Assembly (NCBI GenBank): GCA_937876355.1
Contig: CALFHN010000036.1
Span: forward strand, 1 to 32,223
Source: an uncultured Bacteroidota bacterium
GTDB taxonomy: Bacteria > Bacteroidota > Rhodothermia > Rhodothermales > UBA10348
DNA: 32,223 nt
Direction: 5' to 3'
In this document: positions 24,444 to 32,223 of the stretch, piece by piece
How the letters are laid out: every line of letters starts with the position of its first letter
Numbering within the stretch: position 1 is the first letter of the stretch
Notes under the pieces: model-generated
What the model saw: only the letters and a program-made list of their open reading frames with translations
What the model was told of the DNA's origin: nothing
Databases searched by the model: none
Position numbers and translations under genes: made by a program

Positions 24444-25259
24444 TTACTTAGTGGACGGCTCATCATCGAGGTGATCCATCCGTGGTTGAATTTCGAATTG
24501 CAAAATAGCGGCGTCCAATCCTACGGGATGTAGGGTCTTCTCTGCAAAACGGATACTTCCATTTTGCCAAAGTCCCACCATGGTCATGCAACGGGTGCCG
24601 TAATTAGGCGATTGAATCGTCATCGCAGAAAGCGTTCTTTCGAGTTCGAGGCCTACTCCAGTGTCAGGAAGCTCGTTGTCCGGAGCCTTCGAAGGATCGC
24701 CCAAAAGACCGAGTGTCGACGGGTCAGACCAAAGCGAATCTGCATTTGGGGAAGATGAAACTGCATTTTCCAGGCGTTGTTTTGCACGCGTCACCTTGGG
24801 CCAGGGTGAATCTAAGAGGTCATTACTAAGTCCATAAATTCCTTTTTTCAACAATTGTGGCCCAAATGGAGCTCTATTAGAACAATAACCAAGTTTTTCA
24901 CCATCATAAACGATCAAATTGAATCCATTGTACCGGGTAAAATCATCTTGTAATGCACTTAAAAAGGCATTCGAATCCAATTTCTCCGTCAGGAATTCAG
25001 TGACCATTCGTCCCCTTGACAAGGCATTTTGAACTTCAACCCCCGGCTCTCGAAAATTGGTAACCGCAGCAAATCGCCCCGATGAATGCACGCCCAACCA
25101 AGTCCCTCCTGCTACTAGATCCCGACCTGCCAGTAATCCCGGTTGATCTGGCCAGAAACCAGCCTGTGACGCCTCCCGTTCGTAAAATTCGTCTCTATTG
25201 GCAAAGACGAGTAATTTTTGGTCTGCGTCGGGATCAAAAGAAAATGCGATCAAACACAT
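24444..25259 (-). CDS. TANGO2/NRDE-family protein
   Basis: This is a family named for the NRDE motif, seen here as ANRDEFYER (about 20-28). The start at 25259 gives MCLIAFSF with Cys at position 2, which is conserved and has been proposed as an N-terminal nucleophile. The frame extends to 25331, but the extra 24 residues precede the conserved Cys and are unlikely. From 25259 the protein has 271 residues, normal for the family. Other family motifs are GTWLGVHSSGRFAAVTNFR and GIYGLSNDLLDSPWPKV. The biochemical function is not settled; human TANGO2 is linked to lipid and heme handling. It is the first gene of a two-gene minus-strand unit with OsmC. Confidence 0.9.
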   Translation of the reverse strand: MCLIAFSFDPDADQKLLVFANRDEFYEREASQAGFWPDQPGLLAGRDLVAGGTWLGVHSSGRFAAVTNFREPGVEVQNALSRGRMVTEFLTEKLDSNAFLSALQDDFTRYNGFNLIVYDGEKLGYCSNRAPFGPQLLKKGIYGLSNDLLDSPWPKVTRAKQRLENAVSSSPNADSLWSDPSTLGLLGDPSKAPDNELPDTGVGLELERTLSAMTIQSPNYGTRCMTMVGLWQNGSIRFAEKTLHPVGLDAAILQFEIQPRMDHLDDEPSTK

Positions 25260-25361
25260 AAGGGGAAGTGTGGTATAGAGAGGAAGTGCAATATAGGGCG
25301 ATGTTGAATGCGGGCGATGTCGAATCGCCAAGACGCACGGCGGTATTGGCTCGTGATTCGT

Positions 25362-25386
25362 TTATTGGTGTTTTGAAACCCAATAA
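25362..25386. repeat. Short inverted repeat in a divergent promoter region
   Basis: TTATTGG(T)GTT and AACCCAATAA pair over 10 bp with one bulged T around a TTGA loop. It lies in the 255-bp gap between the divergent TANGO2-like gene and aroB. It could be a regulator site or a chance hairpin. Nothing else was recognised in this gap. Confidence 0.3.
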
Positions 25387-25514
25387 TGTTTCGGGTCGAC
25401 GACGTGGTAGAAGTCAGACGCCTTATCGATCATTTGGCTGAACTGCGGGTATAGATTCCGTATCTTCCAAAACGCATTTAAAAGTACTCTTTCGCGTCCA
25501 TTTTTGTTGTTGAA

Positions 25515-26618
25515 ATGTTACTTCAAAACAAAGAACTACCTATCCGTATCGACTTGCTCGGAAGCCGGGGATATGATCTTATATTTTCTCCTCTGCAAAC
25601 GCTTCCGGCAAAGATGCGCGATGTCGGATTGCGACCTGGCAAATGTTTAATTATTACCGATACTAACGTCGCAGCGCATTATCGAAACGCATTAGTTGGA
25701 ACCCTTCAACTTGATGGCTGGGATCCATTTGTTTTGGCCCTTCCACCGGGAGAAAAAACAAAGTCTGCTAGCCACCTGAACGCCATTTATGACGCAGCCC
25801 TAGCTTGGAATATTGATAGGAAGACTCCGGTACTCGCTCTTGGTGGTGGAGTTATCGGGGATTTGGCCGGTTACGCTGCATCCACTCTTCTTCGTGGTCT
25901 GCCATTCGTTCAAATACCGACTTCTTTAATTGCACAAGTAGATAGTGCAATTGGCGGGAAGACCGGAATCAATCATGCCGAAGGCAAAAACCTAATTGGT
26001 GCGTTTCATCAGCCAAAATTGGTCTTGATTGATACGAAACTGTTATTCACGCTTCCACGGCGCGAATGGTCTAGCGGACTGGCGGAAGTTGTAAAACACG
26101 CCCTCATTAATGATGAAAGCTTTTTTGCTTGGATTGAAGCTGAAATGCGTCAGATCGTCGCAAGAGATCCGCGAGTGGTACCCGATCTGATCTATCGAGC
26201 TGCATCAATCAAAGCAGTCGTCGTCTCAGAAGACGAACTTGAACACGGAAAACGAGCACTCTTAAATTTTGGCCATACGTTTGGGCACGCACTTGAAAAA
26301 ACCTTTGGGTATGGTGTGTTCACTCATGGTGAAGCCGTAATCTTGGGAATGAAGGCTGCATTATTTATGTCCCGACGATTTAATAGAAAACTTGAGCATA
26401 CACGCGCTCAGGCTATGTTATCTCAACTATTTAGCCCACAAATTCCATCTTCCATTGGCATCCCAGACATTCGTATGGCAATGTCTACCGATAAGAAAAA
26501 AGTGTCAGAACGCAACCATTTTGTACTCCTTCGTCAGATCGGCGAGGCCTACACGACGGATGATGTCACCGTTTCAGATATCGATGCCGCAATTTCTTTT
26601 GCGCTCGGACGACCTTAA
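25515..26618 (+). CDS. aroB: 3-dehydroquinate synthase
   Basis: This is the second enzyme of the shikimate pathway, converting DAHP to 3-dehydroquinate with NAD and a divalent metal. The 367 residues carry the NAD-binding motif LALGGGVIGDLAGYAAS (about 107-123) and the motif QVDSAIGGKTGIN. Metal and active-site residues lie in KHALINDE, EDELEHGKRALLNFGHTFGHALE (about 238-260) and FTHGEAVILGM. The length is normal. It is 9 nt before tamB, probably cotranscribed. No clear Shine-Dalgarno is visible. Confidence 0.96.
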   Translation: MLLQNKELPIRIDLLGSRGYDLIFSPLQTLPAKMRDVGLRPGKCLIITDTNVAAHYRNALVGTLQLDGWDPFVLALPPGEKTKSASHLNAIYDAALAWNIDRKTPVLALGGGVIGDLAGYAASTLLRGLPFVQIPTSLIAQVDSAIGGKTGINHAEGKNLIGAFHQPKLVLIDTKLLFTLPRREWSSGLAEVVKHALINDESFFAWIEAEMRQIVARDPRVVPDLIYRAASIKAVVVSEDELEHGKRALLNFGHTFGHALEKTFGYGVFTHGEAVILGMKAALFMSRRFNRKLEHTRAQAMLSQLFSPQIPSSIGIPDIRMAMSTDKKKVSERNHFVLLRQIGEAYTTDDVTVSDIDAAISFALGRP

Positions 26619-26627
26619 TCGGACGAA

Positions 26628-29600
26628 ATGGCTTTGTTCGGAAACTTTTTAACACATATCTCAAAAAAAACCCTCCACACAATCTTGTGGGCCGTTTTTG
26701 CCTTAATTGTGCTTTTTTTTGCTGCCACCAGAACCCAGGTGGGCCGCGATGAATTGGGTCGACAAATTGAAGCGCAGTTCGAAGGTAGATTTGCTGGTCA
26801 GTTACAGATTGGCGGATTGACTGGAAATCTGTTGAACACCTTGTTCGCCACCAATATAGAGGTTCGGGACCCTAGTGGATTGACGGTGATAAAAATCGAT
26901 TCCATGATAATCAGGCCCAAATGGACCCACTTACTACGAAAAAAGTTTTCATTACATGAATTAATCCTTATAAATCCGAATTTTTTCATTGAATTCGATC
27001 AAAATGGAGATACGAACCTAGCACGTGTTTTCGTCCGTTCGGATACCTTGGAATCAGAAGACAAAGCAGAATCAGAATGGAATTTGAAAGGCGTCGCCTT
27101 TGAAATTCGAAATGGCCAAATTGCTACCCGATCTCCAATGCCTATTAATAAATTGGTTGCGTCTGGTTCTCTTTTTGATGTTGGTAATTCATCAGTGGAT
27201 GGAGTCTCGATACGAGCAAACCTTGATTTCTCCGAAGAGGGTAAACAAATAGATATTCTTAGGGTCTCTGGGCATTTAAGAAACCCAAATATGGTTATTG
27301 AATCGGGAGAGAGCCAGTTTCTAATCAAAAACGAAAGGATTACTATTAACCAATTTGCGGTTTTAATTGGTTCAACCGATTTGTCGCTTACCGGCTTTTG
27401 GGACTTAAAGTCTGATTTGAATGAGACGCAATATCCTCCTTTTTTGATTGAAGTCGAATCTGATAACGTTAATTTTGATCAATTAAATCTTCTTTTCCCA
27501 AATTCTCCTCTTCGGGGATCGGCCTCCTTTTCCGCTTACGTTCAGGGACCTCTTTCTGAGTTAATCGTGTCTTGGGTACGACTGCGAAAAAATGAAACGG
27601 GGGTCGAAGTCGCAGGGACGATTACCGGATATCCGGGAACGCTGGTACTGGACCTTTCCCTTGCAAATAGCTTCATTTTGACAAGCGATCTTAGCGAGTT
27701 GCTACCAAAGTACAGTATTGAAAAGACGATAAAAGCCCCTTCTTTTACAGTATCGGCATATGTCCAGGGAGTTGTTGAACTTCAAAACACGATAGTTCAA
27801 TCTTTGGAGGGCAGAGGCAGCTTCGAGCTCAACTCCGAAGGAAGCGAATTGTCAGGGTCCGTTCTCCTTGGGGGTTCTCTTGATTCGTTGTCTCATCAAA
27901 TTTCGCTACAGGCCAGACAAATTGACCTTGCTGCGTGGACGGCAAGGCCTCAATTGAAAAGCGACATCTCTGGTACCTTCCGAGCCAACGGATATACCGT
28001 CGATACTGACAAAATTTACACGTCCGTAACTGGTACTATAAATGATTTAAAATGGACTACCAGGCGTCTTGGTCAGGTGGAATTTGATTTGGATGTAGAG
28101 CCGCAGAACATTGGTGGAAGGCTTGTCCTGACAGATCAAAACAGTAAAATTGATGTCGAGGGTGATATCATCTTAACTGATAAACCTTGGGTACAATTCG
28201 TTTCCCGATTCACTGACTCAAATTTTGGCGCGCTCTTGGGCAAATCCGATCTTCAAACGGAATTTAATGGCCAAATTGAAGCGTCAGCCAGTTTAGAGTG
28301 GAATGATAACTTTGAAGGTTCCATAAGCATAGGCGTTGACTCTTCTTGGGTCACAATGACTGGCGAAACGACAACCATATCCCCCTTTGATTCAAAAATT
28401 GATTTTGGAAAACCGGCAACCAACGCTGAACCACTGCTGTCCTTTACTTCTGATTTTGCTACAATCCTTGTAAACGGGACGGGTTCTGTGCCGGTTTGGA
28501 GCAAATTGGCTTCGTCTTGGATTTCCGGTTTGAAAGGAACCGCTTTATCTGAATTCAACAAAACGATGTATGCAGACTCACAACAAATAGATTCTTTTCC
28601 AGAATCTGCACTTGAAGACTTATTAACGTGGGAGGATGCACGGACTGCATTTGTGCTTGGAGGGTACAAAGCTCCGCTTTCTGCAACGATGCAAATTGAA
28701 GTCCTTGATGGCAGAATGTTTTCACAGTTATCCCCTCGATGGTCGTCCTTAAAAGGTCAAACCAGACTTACAAGCAAATGGCTCATGTCTCCAGACACGG
28801 TCCAGATTCATACTGACATAGACGAATTGACAGGATCCAGAGGCTCGAGTGCGGTTTTTGGTTCAAAAGGGACTCTTTCCCTTAAGGCGGGAAGGAAAAC
28901 CTCCATTTCTCGGTCGCTCGCATGGTCTGTGACGATAGATTCAGATTCGATTCGCGTGGGTTCAAATTCGCTTCGTCACACGATCTTGTCCTCGGAATAT
29001 GAAGACCGATTTGGTTCAATTATAGCAAAAAGCAAAGGGACCGAAAGTATTGACAGTTTACTTGTTTCGTTTGAAATCGCGAATCGAGATCGGTACAACG
29101 AAGCAAAATTGACGGCGCTGGAAATCTCAACCAAGTCCGGAAGTTGGGAAATAGAACAACCGGCCGTCATTAAATTTTTTGGCGATGCCACTTCCCTGTC
29201 TGATTTTGGCCTTCGATTTAATACTCCGGCTGGACCGTCGAACCAAGTCGTATTTGCTAACGGCATCTTTTCTTCCCAGCCTTCGGATAGTTTGACCGTA
29301 GCTCTAAACGAGATCTCGCTTAGAGCTTTATCTGGATTCGCTGACATTAACCCTACACTCGGCGGAATTCTGACAACTCGGCTAGCCTTTTCAGGCGGAC
29401 TTAGTCGTCCAAAGTTAGCTGGACGAGTGAACGTTTCCTCGTTCGCTCTCGATTTTCGAATTTTGGGAGATCTAGAGATACAAAGCTCGTATTCGTCGGC
29501 CTCACCGGATGCGTCGGTGTTGTTGACCTTGTCTCCACTTCCAGCAGACCGACCCGCCATCCTCTTGGGAACGGAACTACCGGGCGAAAAATTTGAAAAC

Positions 29601-31295
29601 AGCCTTACCCTTTCAGGAAAACTTAGATTGCCAAGCGTGGACAAGTCCGAACAGGGAATGATTGATCTTTTTGTGGACATCGACCGGGCAGACTTGTTTT
29701 TCCTTAAATACATTTTTAATGACGCCATCGAATCTGTCTCAGGATACGTTTCTGGCGATGGTTCGATCAAAGGGTCACTCTCGCATCCTCTATTCGACCT
29801 TAATTTAGGCATCTTGGATGGCAATTTTTCCGTACCAATTACTCAAAGCCGATACAAATTAGACGGGCAAGTTCACATTGATGAGGAGGCCATTCATCTT
29901 AACTCGGCCCGCATTTTAGATGACCAAGGAGGCAGAGCAGACATTTCCGGTAAAATATTATTCAATCGATACCGATTTTTCAGCCTCGATATATCGGGCC
30001 GTCTTCAAGAACTACAAATCATGAACGTTGCTGCCTCACGGAGCCTACCTTTTTATGGCTTTCTTTGGGCAAGCGGAGATATTACTCTTAACGGCCCGCT
30101 GAACGATGCGTTGTTGTACTCACCGAACGCCGTCACAAGGTCAAACTCCGAACTGTTTATTCCGGTCGGAGAGGAATTATCGGAAACCGACGAAAGTTTT
30201 ATCGTTTTTGAAGACTCCTTAGGTTTCATTCCCGATTTCAAACAATTGTCCCGACGTAGGTTCATTTTGGCCCATAGGCCTACCTCGGAACGCCGTTTTC
30301 TAGACGGTTTAAATCTAGACCTGTCATTATTTGCACCGGAAGGCTCCACCGTGCATTTGGTAATTGACCCGCTACTCGGCGACGTAATAAATGCAAAAAG
30401 TACTGGAACGGTTCAGTTGATACGCGGAGATGATTCATTTCAGACCTTTGGTCAATTGGCCGTAAGTGGGGGCGACTATCTCTTTACAGCCGGAGAGCTG
30501 TTCTTTCGAAAATTTAATATTAAGGAAGGCGGTACCATAACCTGGAACGGTGACCCTGTAAATGCGATGCTTGATATTCCCGCGTCATATCGGACGCGCG
30601 CCTCCAGAAGTGGCCTTCCAGGGGCTGATGCTCAAGCCACGGGTTTAATCCCTCTTATTGTTAATCTTGAAATTTCAGGTACTGTTACCTCCCCTCTAGT
30701 TGATTTGTCTCTTAGCATAGATAGGGCAAATCAAAATGTCTTGGGTGACTACCAAGCTCTTGAAGCGCAATTGAACCAGCCAGATAGAGCAACTGAATAC
30801 GCGACGAGCGTGCTATTAACAAATACATTCCAACTTACTACAGACAATATCACATCCGATTCAGGAAGTCAATTGGCATTTAATAGTGTATCCCAACTTG
30901 TTTCTGCTCAGTTGAATCGGTTCTTGAACGAAGCGCTCCCGAACGTTGATTTTACGTTTGGGTTATTGGGCGAAAGTGCAGCTGACCTCGATGTTACCTA
31001 CGGCGTTGCACTGCGACTATTGGATGAACGATTGATAATCAGAGGTGAGGGAGTTTATCAGGGCGCCCGGGCTACCGAAAACCTGCGCGCTAACGAGGGA
31101 TTGCAGGGAGAATTCGTCGTAGAAATACGCATGAGTCCCCGGGTTTCCATCGAGGTATTCTTCAGGCGGGAAGGTGACATTTTGGAAACTTCCGAACTCA
31201 CCAACACAACAGGCGTTGGGATCTCGTATCAGACCGACTTTGATTCTTGGGGCACACTTTACCGACGGATCACAGGCACTTCTGCCAACAAATGA
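26628..31295 (+). CDS. tamB: TamB/YtfN-like translocation and assembly module protein
   Basis: TamB is a very long envelope protein that spans the periplasm and helps outer-membrane protein assembly and lipid transport. The 1555 residues have one N-terminal membrane anchor (about 17-37), a very long repetitive beta-strand region with alternating hydrophobic residues, and the C-terminal TamB domain (DUF490) with VNLEISGTV, QLNRFLNEALPNVDF and TYGVALRLLDERLIIRG. No cysteine-rich or enzyme motif was seen. A TamA/BamA partner is not in this window. Its stop codon is the first TGA of a tandem repeat that fills the gap to the next gene. It follows aroB by 9 nt. Confidence 0.92.
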   Translation: MALFGNFLTHISKKTLHTILWAVFALIVLFFAATRTQVGRDELGRQIEAQFEGRFAGQLQIGGLTGNLLNTLFATNIEVRDPSGLTVIKIDSMIIRPKWTHLLRKKFSLHELILINPNFFIEFDQNGDTNLARVFVRSDTLESEDKAESEWNLKGVAFEIRNGQIATRSPMPINKLVASGSLFDVGNSSVDGVSIRANLDFSEEGKQIDILRVSGHLRNPNMVIESGESQFLIKNERITINQFAVLIGSTDLSLTGFWDLKSDLNETQYPPFLIEVESDNVNFDQLNLLFPNSPLRGSASFSAYVQGPLSELIVSWVRLRKNETGVEVAGTITGYPGTLVLDLSLANSFILTSDLSELLPKYSIEKTIKAPSFTVSAYVQGVVELQNTIVQSLEGRGSFELNSEGSELSGSVLLGGSLDSLSHQISLQARQIDLAAWTARPQLKSDISGTFRANGYTVDTDKIYTSVTGTINDLKWTTRRLGQVEFDLDVEPQNIGGRLVLTDQNSKIDVEGDIILTDKPWVQFVSRFTDSNFGALLGKSDLQTEFNGQIEASASLEWNDNFEGSISIGVDSSWVTMTGETTTISPFDSKIDFGKPATNAEPLLSFTSDFATILVNGTGSVPVWSKLASSWISGLKGTALSEFNKTMYADSQQIDSFPESALEDLLTWEDARTAFVLGGYKAPLSATMQIEVLDGRMFSQLSPRWSSLKGQTRLTSKWLMSPDTVQIHTDIDELTGSRGSSAVFGSKGTLSLKAGRKTSISRSLAWSVTIDSDSIRVGSNSLRHTILSSEYEDRFGSIIAKSKGTESIDSLLVSFEIANRDRYNEAKLTALEISTKSGSWEIEQPAVIKFFGDATSLSDFGLRFNTPAGPSNQVVFANGIFSSQPSDSLTVALNEISLRALSGFADINPTLGGILTTRLAFSGGLSRPKLAGRVNVSSFALDFRILGDLEIQSSYSSASPDASVLLTLSPLPADRPAILLGTELPGEKFENSLTLSGKLRLPSVDKSEQGMIDLFVDIDRADLFFLKYIFNDAIESVSGYVSGDGSIKGSLSHPLFDLNLGILDGNFSVPITQSRYKLDGQVHIDEEAIHLNSARILDDQGGRADISGKILFNRYRFFSLDISGRLQELQIMNVAASRSLPFYGFLWASGDITLNGPLNDALLYSPNAVTRSNSELFIPVGEELSETDESFIVFEDSLGFIPDFKQLSRRRFILAHRPTSERRFLDGLNLDLSLFAPEGSTVHLVIDPLLGDVINAKSTGTVQLIRGDDSFQTFGQLAVSGGDYLFTAGELFFRKFNIKEGGTITWNGDPVNAMLDIPASYRTRASRSGLPGADAQATGLIPLIVNLEISGTVTSPLVDLSLSIDRANQNVLGDYQALEAQLNQPDRATEYATSVLLTNTFQLTTDNITSDSGSQLAFNSVSQLVSAQLNRFLNEALPNVDFTFGLLGESAADLDVTYGVALRLLDERLIIRGEGVYQGARATENLRANEGLQGEFVVEIRMSPRVSIEVFFRREGDILETSELTNTTGVGISYQTDFDSWGTLYRRITGTSANK

Positions 31296-31340
31296 CCTAC
31301 AATTGACCTACAATTGACCTACAATTGACCTACAATTGAC
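31293..31340 (+). repeat. Tandem repeat, 11-bp unit, 4.4 copies
   Basis: The unit TGACCTACAAT is repeated exactly four times (31293, 31304, 31315, 31326), followed by TGAC, then the ATG at 31341. It fills the whole gap between tamB and the aminotransferase. The first TGA is the tamB stop codon. Because 11 is not a multiple of 3, the TGA of successive units falls in all three frames. The unit is close to one helical turn, and each junction reads TTGACC, a -35-like hexamer. Confidence 0.97.
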
Positions 31341-32223
31341 ATGAAGCCATTAGCAGACCGTACGGATCACCTTGCGCAAAGTAATATTAGAGCGATAACG
31401 TTACTTCTTCAGGGAAGAGATGGAATTAATCTGGGCCAAGGCATATGTGATATGCCCACTCCCGACCCAATCAAACGCGGAGCACACAAAGCAATAGACG
31501 AAGATCAATCCATTTATTCCCATTATGGCGGAATCATTGAATTACGTCAGGCTCTCCTGAAAAAAGCGGTCGAATACAATCATATTCCTGTCACCTCAAC
31601 TGACGAGATTATGGTAACAGTGGGCTCGACTGGTGCATTTGTTACGGCGATGTTTACGTTACTTAACCCGGGAGACGAAGTAATTGTGTTTGAGCCATAC
31701 TACGGTTATCACTGCAATTTGCTAACTGTAATGGGTGCCAATCAGAAATTTGTTCGGACTTCAGGACCTGATTGGAATATTGATTTTGACGCGGTGGAGG
31801 CATTAATTACGCCTCGAACCAAAGCGATCATCGTCAATACCCCCGGAAACCCGAGTGGAAAGGTTTGGTCCCGTGCAGAACTGAATAGGATCGCTTTGAT
31901 TTTGGAGAAGCATGATTTGTTCGCAATCACCGACGAGATTTACGAATACATGCTCTATGACGACCGGGAGCACATCTCCTTAGCATCGATCCCTGGTGCA
32001 TTTGAACGCACTATAACGTTGTCAGGCTTTTCCAAAACCTACAATATGACCGGATGGCGGTTGGGTTATGCTGTTGGTCCGGCAAACATTATCTCAAAAA
32101 TGGGCTTGCTCTCTGATTTAATCTATATTTGCGCCCCTACCCCGCTTCAGCATGGAGTTGCCGAAGCTTTTGAAATGGACGATGACTATTTCAAAGAAAT
32201 GGGCGAGGCGTATGAGCGCAAAC
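31341..32223 (+). CDS. Class I/II pyridoxal-phosphate aminotransferase, partial
   Basis: This PLP-dependent aminotransferase runs off the right edge of the window; 294 residues are visible of an expected 380-400. Fold-type I marks are the N-terminal INLGQGICDMPTP, SHYGGIIELRQAL, the EIMVTVGSTGAF segment, NTPGNPSGKVW (substrate carboxylate site region), TDEIYEY, and the PLP lysine K232 in SGFSKTYNMTGWRLGY. The type is closest in pattern to the aspartate/kynurenine/methionine aminotransferase group; the exact substrate cannot be told. No Shine-Dalgarno precedes the ATG; a tandem repeat abuts it directly. Confidence 0.93.
   Translation, partial: MKPLADRTDHLAQSNIRAITLLLQGRDGINLGQGICDMPTPDPIKRGAHKAIDEDQSIYSHYGGIIELRQALLKKAVEYNHIPVTSTDEIMVTVGSTGAFVTAMFTLLNPGDEVIVFEPYYGYHCNLLTVMGANQKFVRTSGPDWNIDFDAVEALITPRTKAIIVNTPGNPSGKVWSRAELNRIALILEKHDLFAITDEIYEYMLYDDREHISLASIPGAFERTITLSGFSKTYNMTGWRLGYAVGPANIISKMGLLSDLIYICAPTPLQHGVAEAFEMDDDYFKEMGEAYERK

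Noticed and set aside
28976..29824. 282-codon minus-strand frame inside tamB
   Set aside because: It lies wholly inside a well-supported gene, has a Ser/Arg/Pro-biased composition typical of antisense shadows, and shows no domain.
1..32223. CRISPR arrays, tRNA or rRNA genes, transposases, phage genes
   Set aside because: Read through on both strands; none found. The only tandem array is the 11-bp repeat, which lacks spacers.

Overview
The window looks like chromosomal DNA of a Gram-negative, aerobic or microaerobic bacterium. Outer-membrane and envelope genes (TolC, TamB, a lipid-anchored RND adaptor, several lipobox proteins) show the Gram-negative envelope. Weak or absent Shine-Dalgarno sites at most starts, a GPEGPPG lipoprotein, moderate GC (judged by eye, not measured) and the gene repertoire suggest the wider Bacteroidota/Rhodothermota/Balneolota group. 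The phylum is an inference and was not tested. I found no tRNA, rRNA, CRISPR array, insertion sequence or prophage gene.

Layout. (1) 1-7737: a tight plus-strand operon for a cbb3-type (C-family) heme-copper oxidase and its assembly, ccoN-O-Q-P-G-H-I-S. Its junctions are short or overlapping, and its CcoP has only one heme c site. A TauE/SafE-like membrane protein often linked to cbb3 biogenesis converges on it from the minus strand. (2) 8440-10736: a compact HhH DNA glycosylase, a predicted lipid-anchored SAM methyltransferase, and a minus-strand pair made of a lipoprotein and a 72-aa orphan that ends in a strong hairpin terminator. (3) 11114-12190: a mannose-1-phosphate guanylyltransferase. 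(4) 12265-19722: an efflux operon of a TetR regulator with a palindromic operator, TolC, a lipoprotein adaptor and an unusually long RND pump. (5) 19759-23964: a probable murein-peptide recycling group of Mpl, an in-frame remnant of two PDZ domains, an unknown 343-aa protein behind a hairpin, and a dipeptide epimerase. (6) 23961-25259, minus strand: TANGO2/NRDE-family and OsmC-family genes. (7) 25515-32223: aroB, tamB, then a partial class I aminotransferase. A 4.4-copy 11-bp tandem repeat fills the gap between tamB and the aminotransferase exactly.

How the genes work together. CcoG (copper reduction), CcoI (copper P-type ATPase), CcoH and CcoS act with the TauE/SafE-like protein to make the oxidase encoded beside them. 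The TetR protein probably represses itself and the three-part efflux pump. Mpl re-ligates recovered murein tripeptide to UDP-MurNAc, while the epimerase converts L-Ala-D-Glu released from murein peptides. The unknown 343-aa gene overlaps the epimerase by 4 nt, so it probably serves the same process.

The points I find most worth pursuing are the unknown protein coupled to the epimerase, the Mpl/PDZ junction, the 11-bp tandem repeat, the monoheme CcoP, the lipid-anchored methyltransferase and the RND pump with about six extra membrane segments. I do not see clear evidence of a wholly new defence or mobile system.
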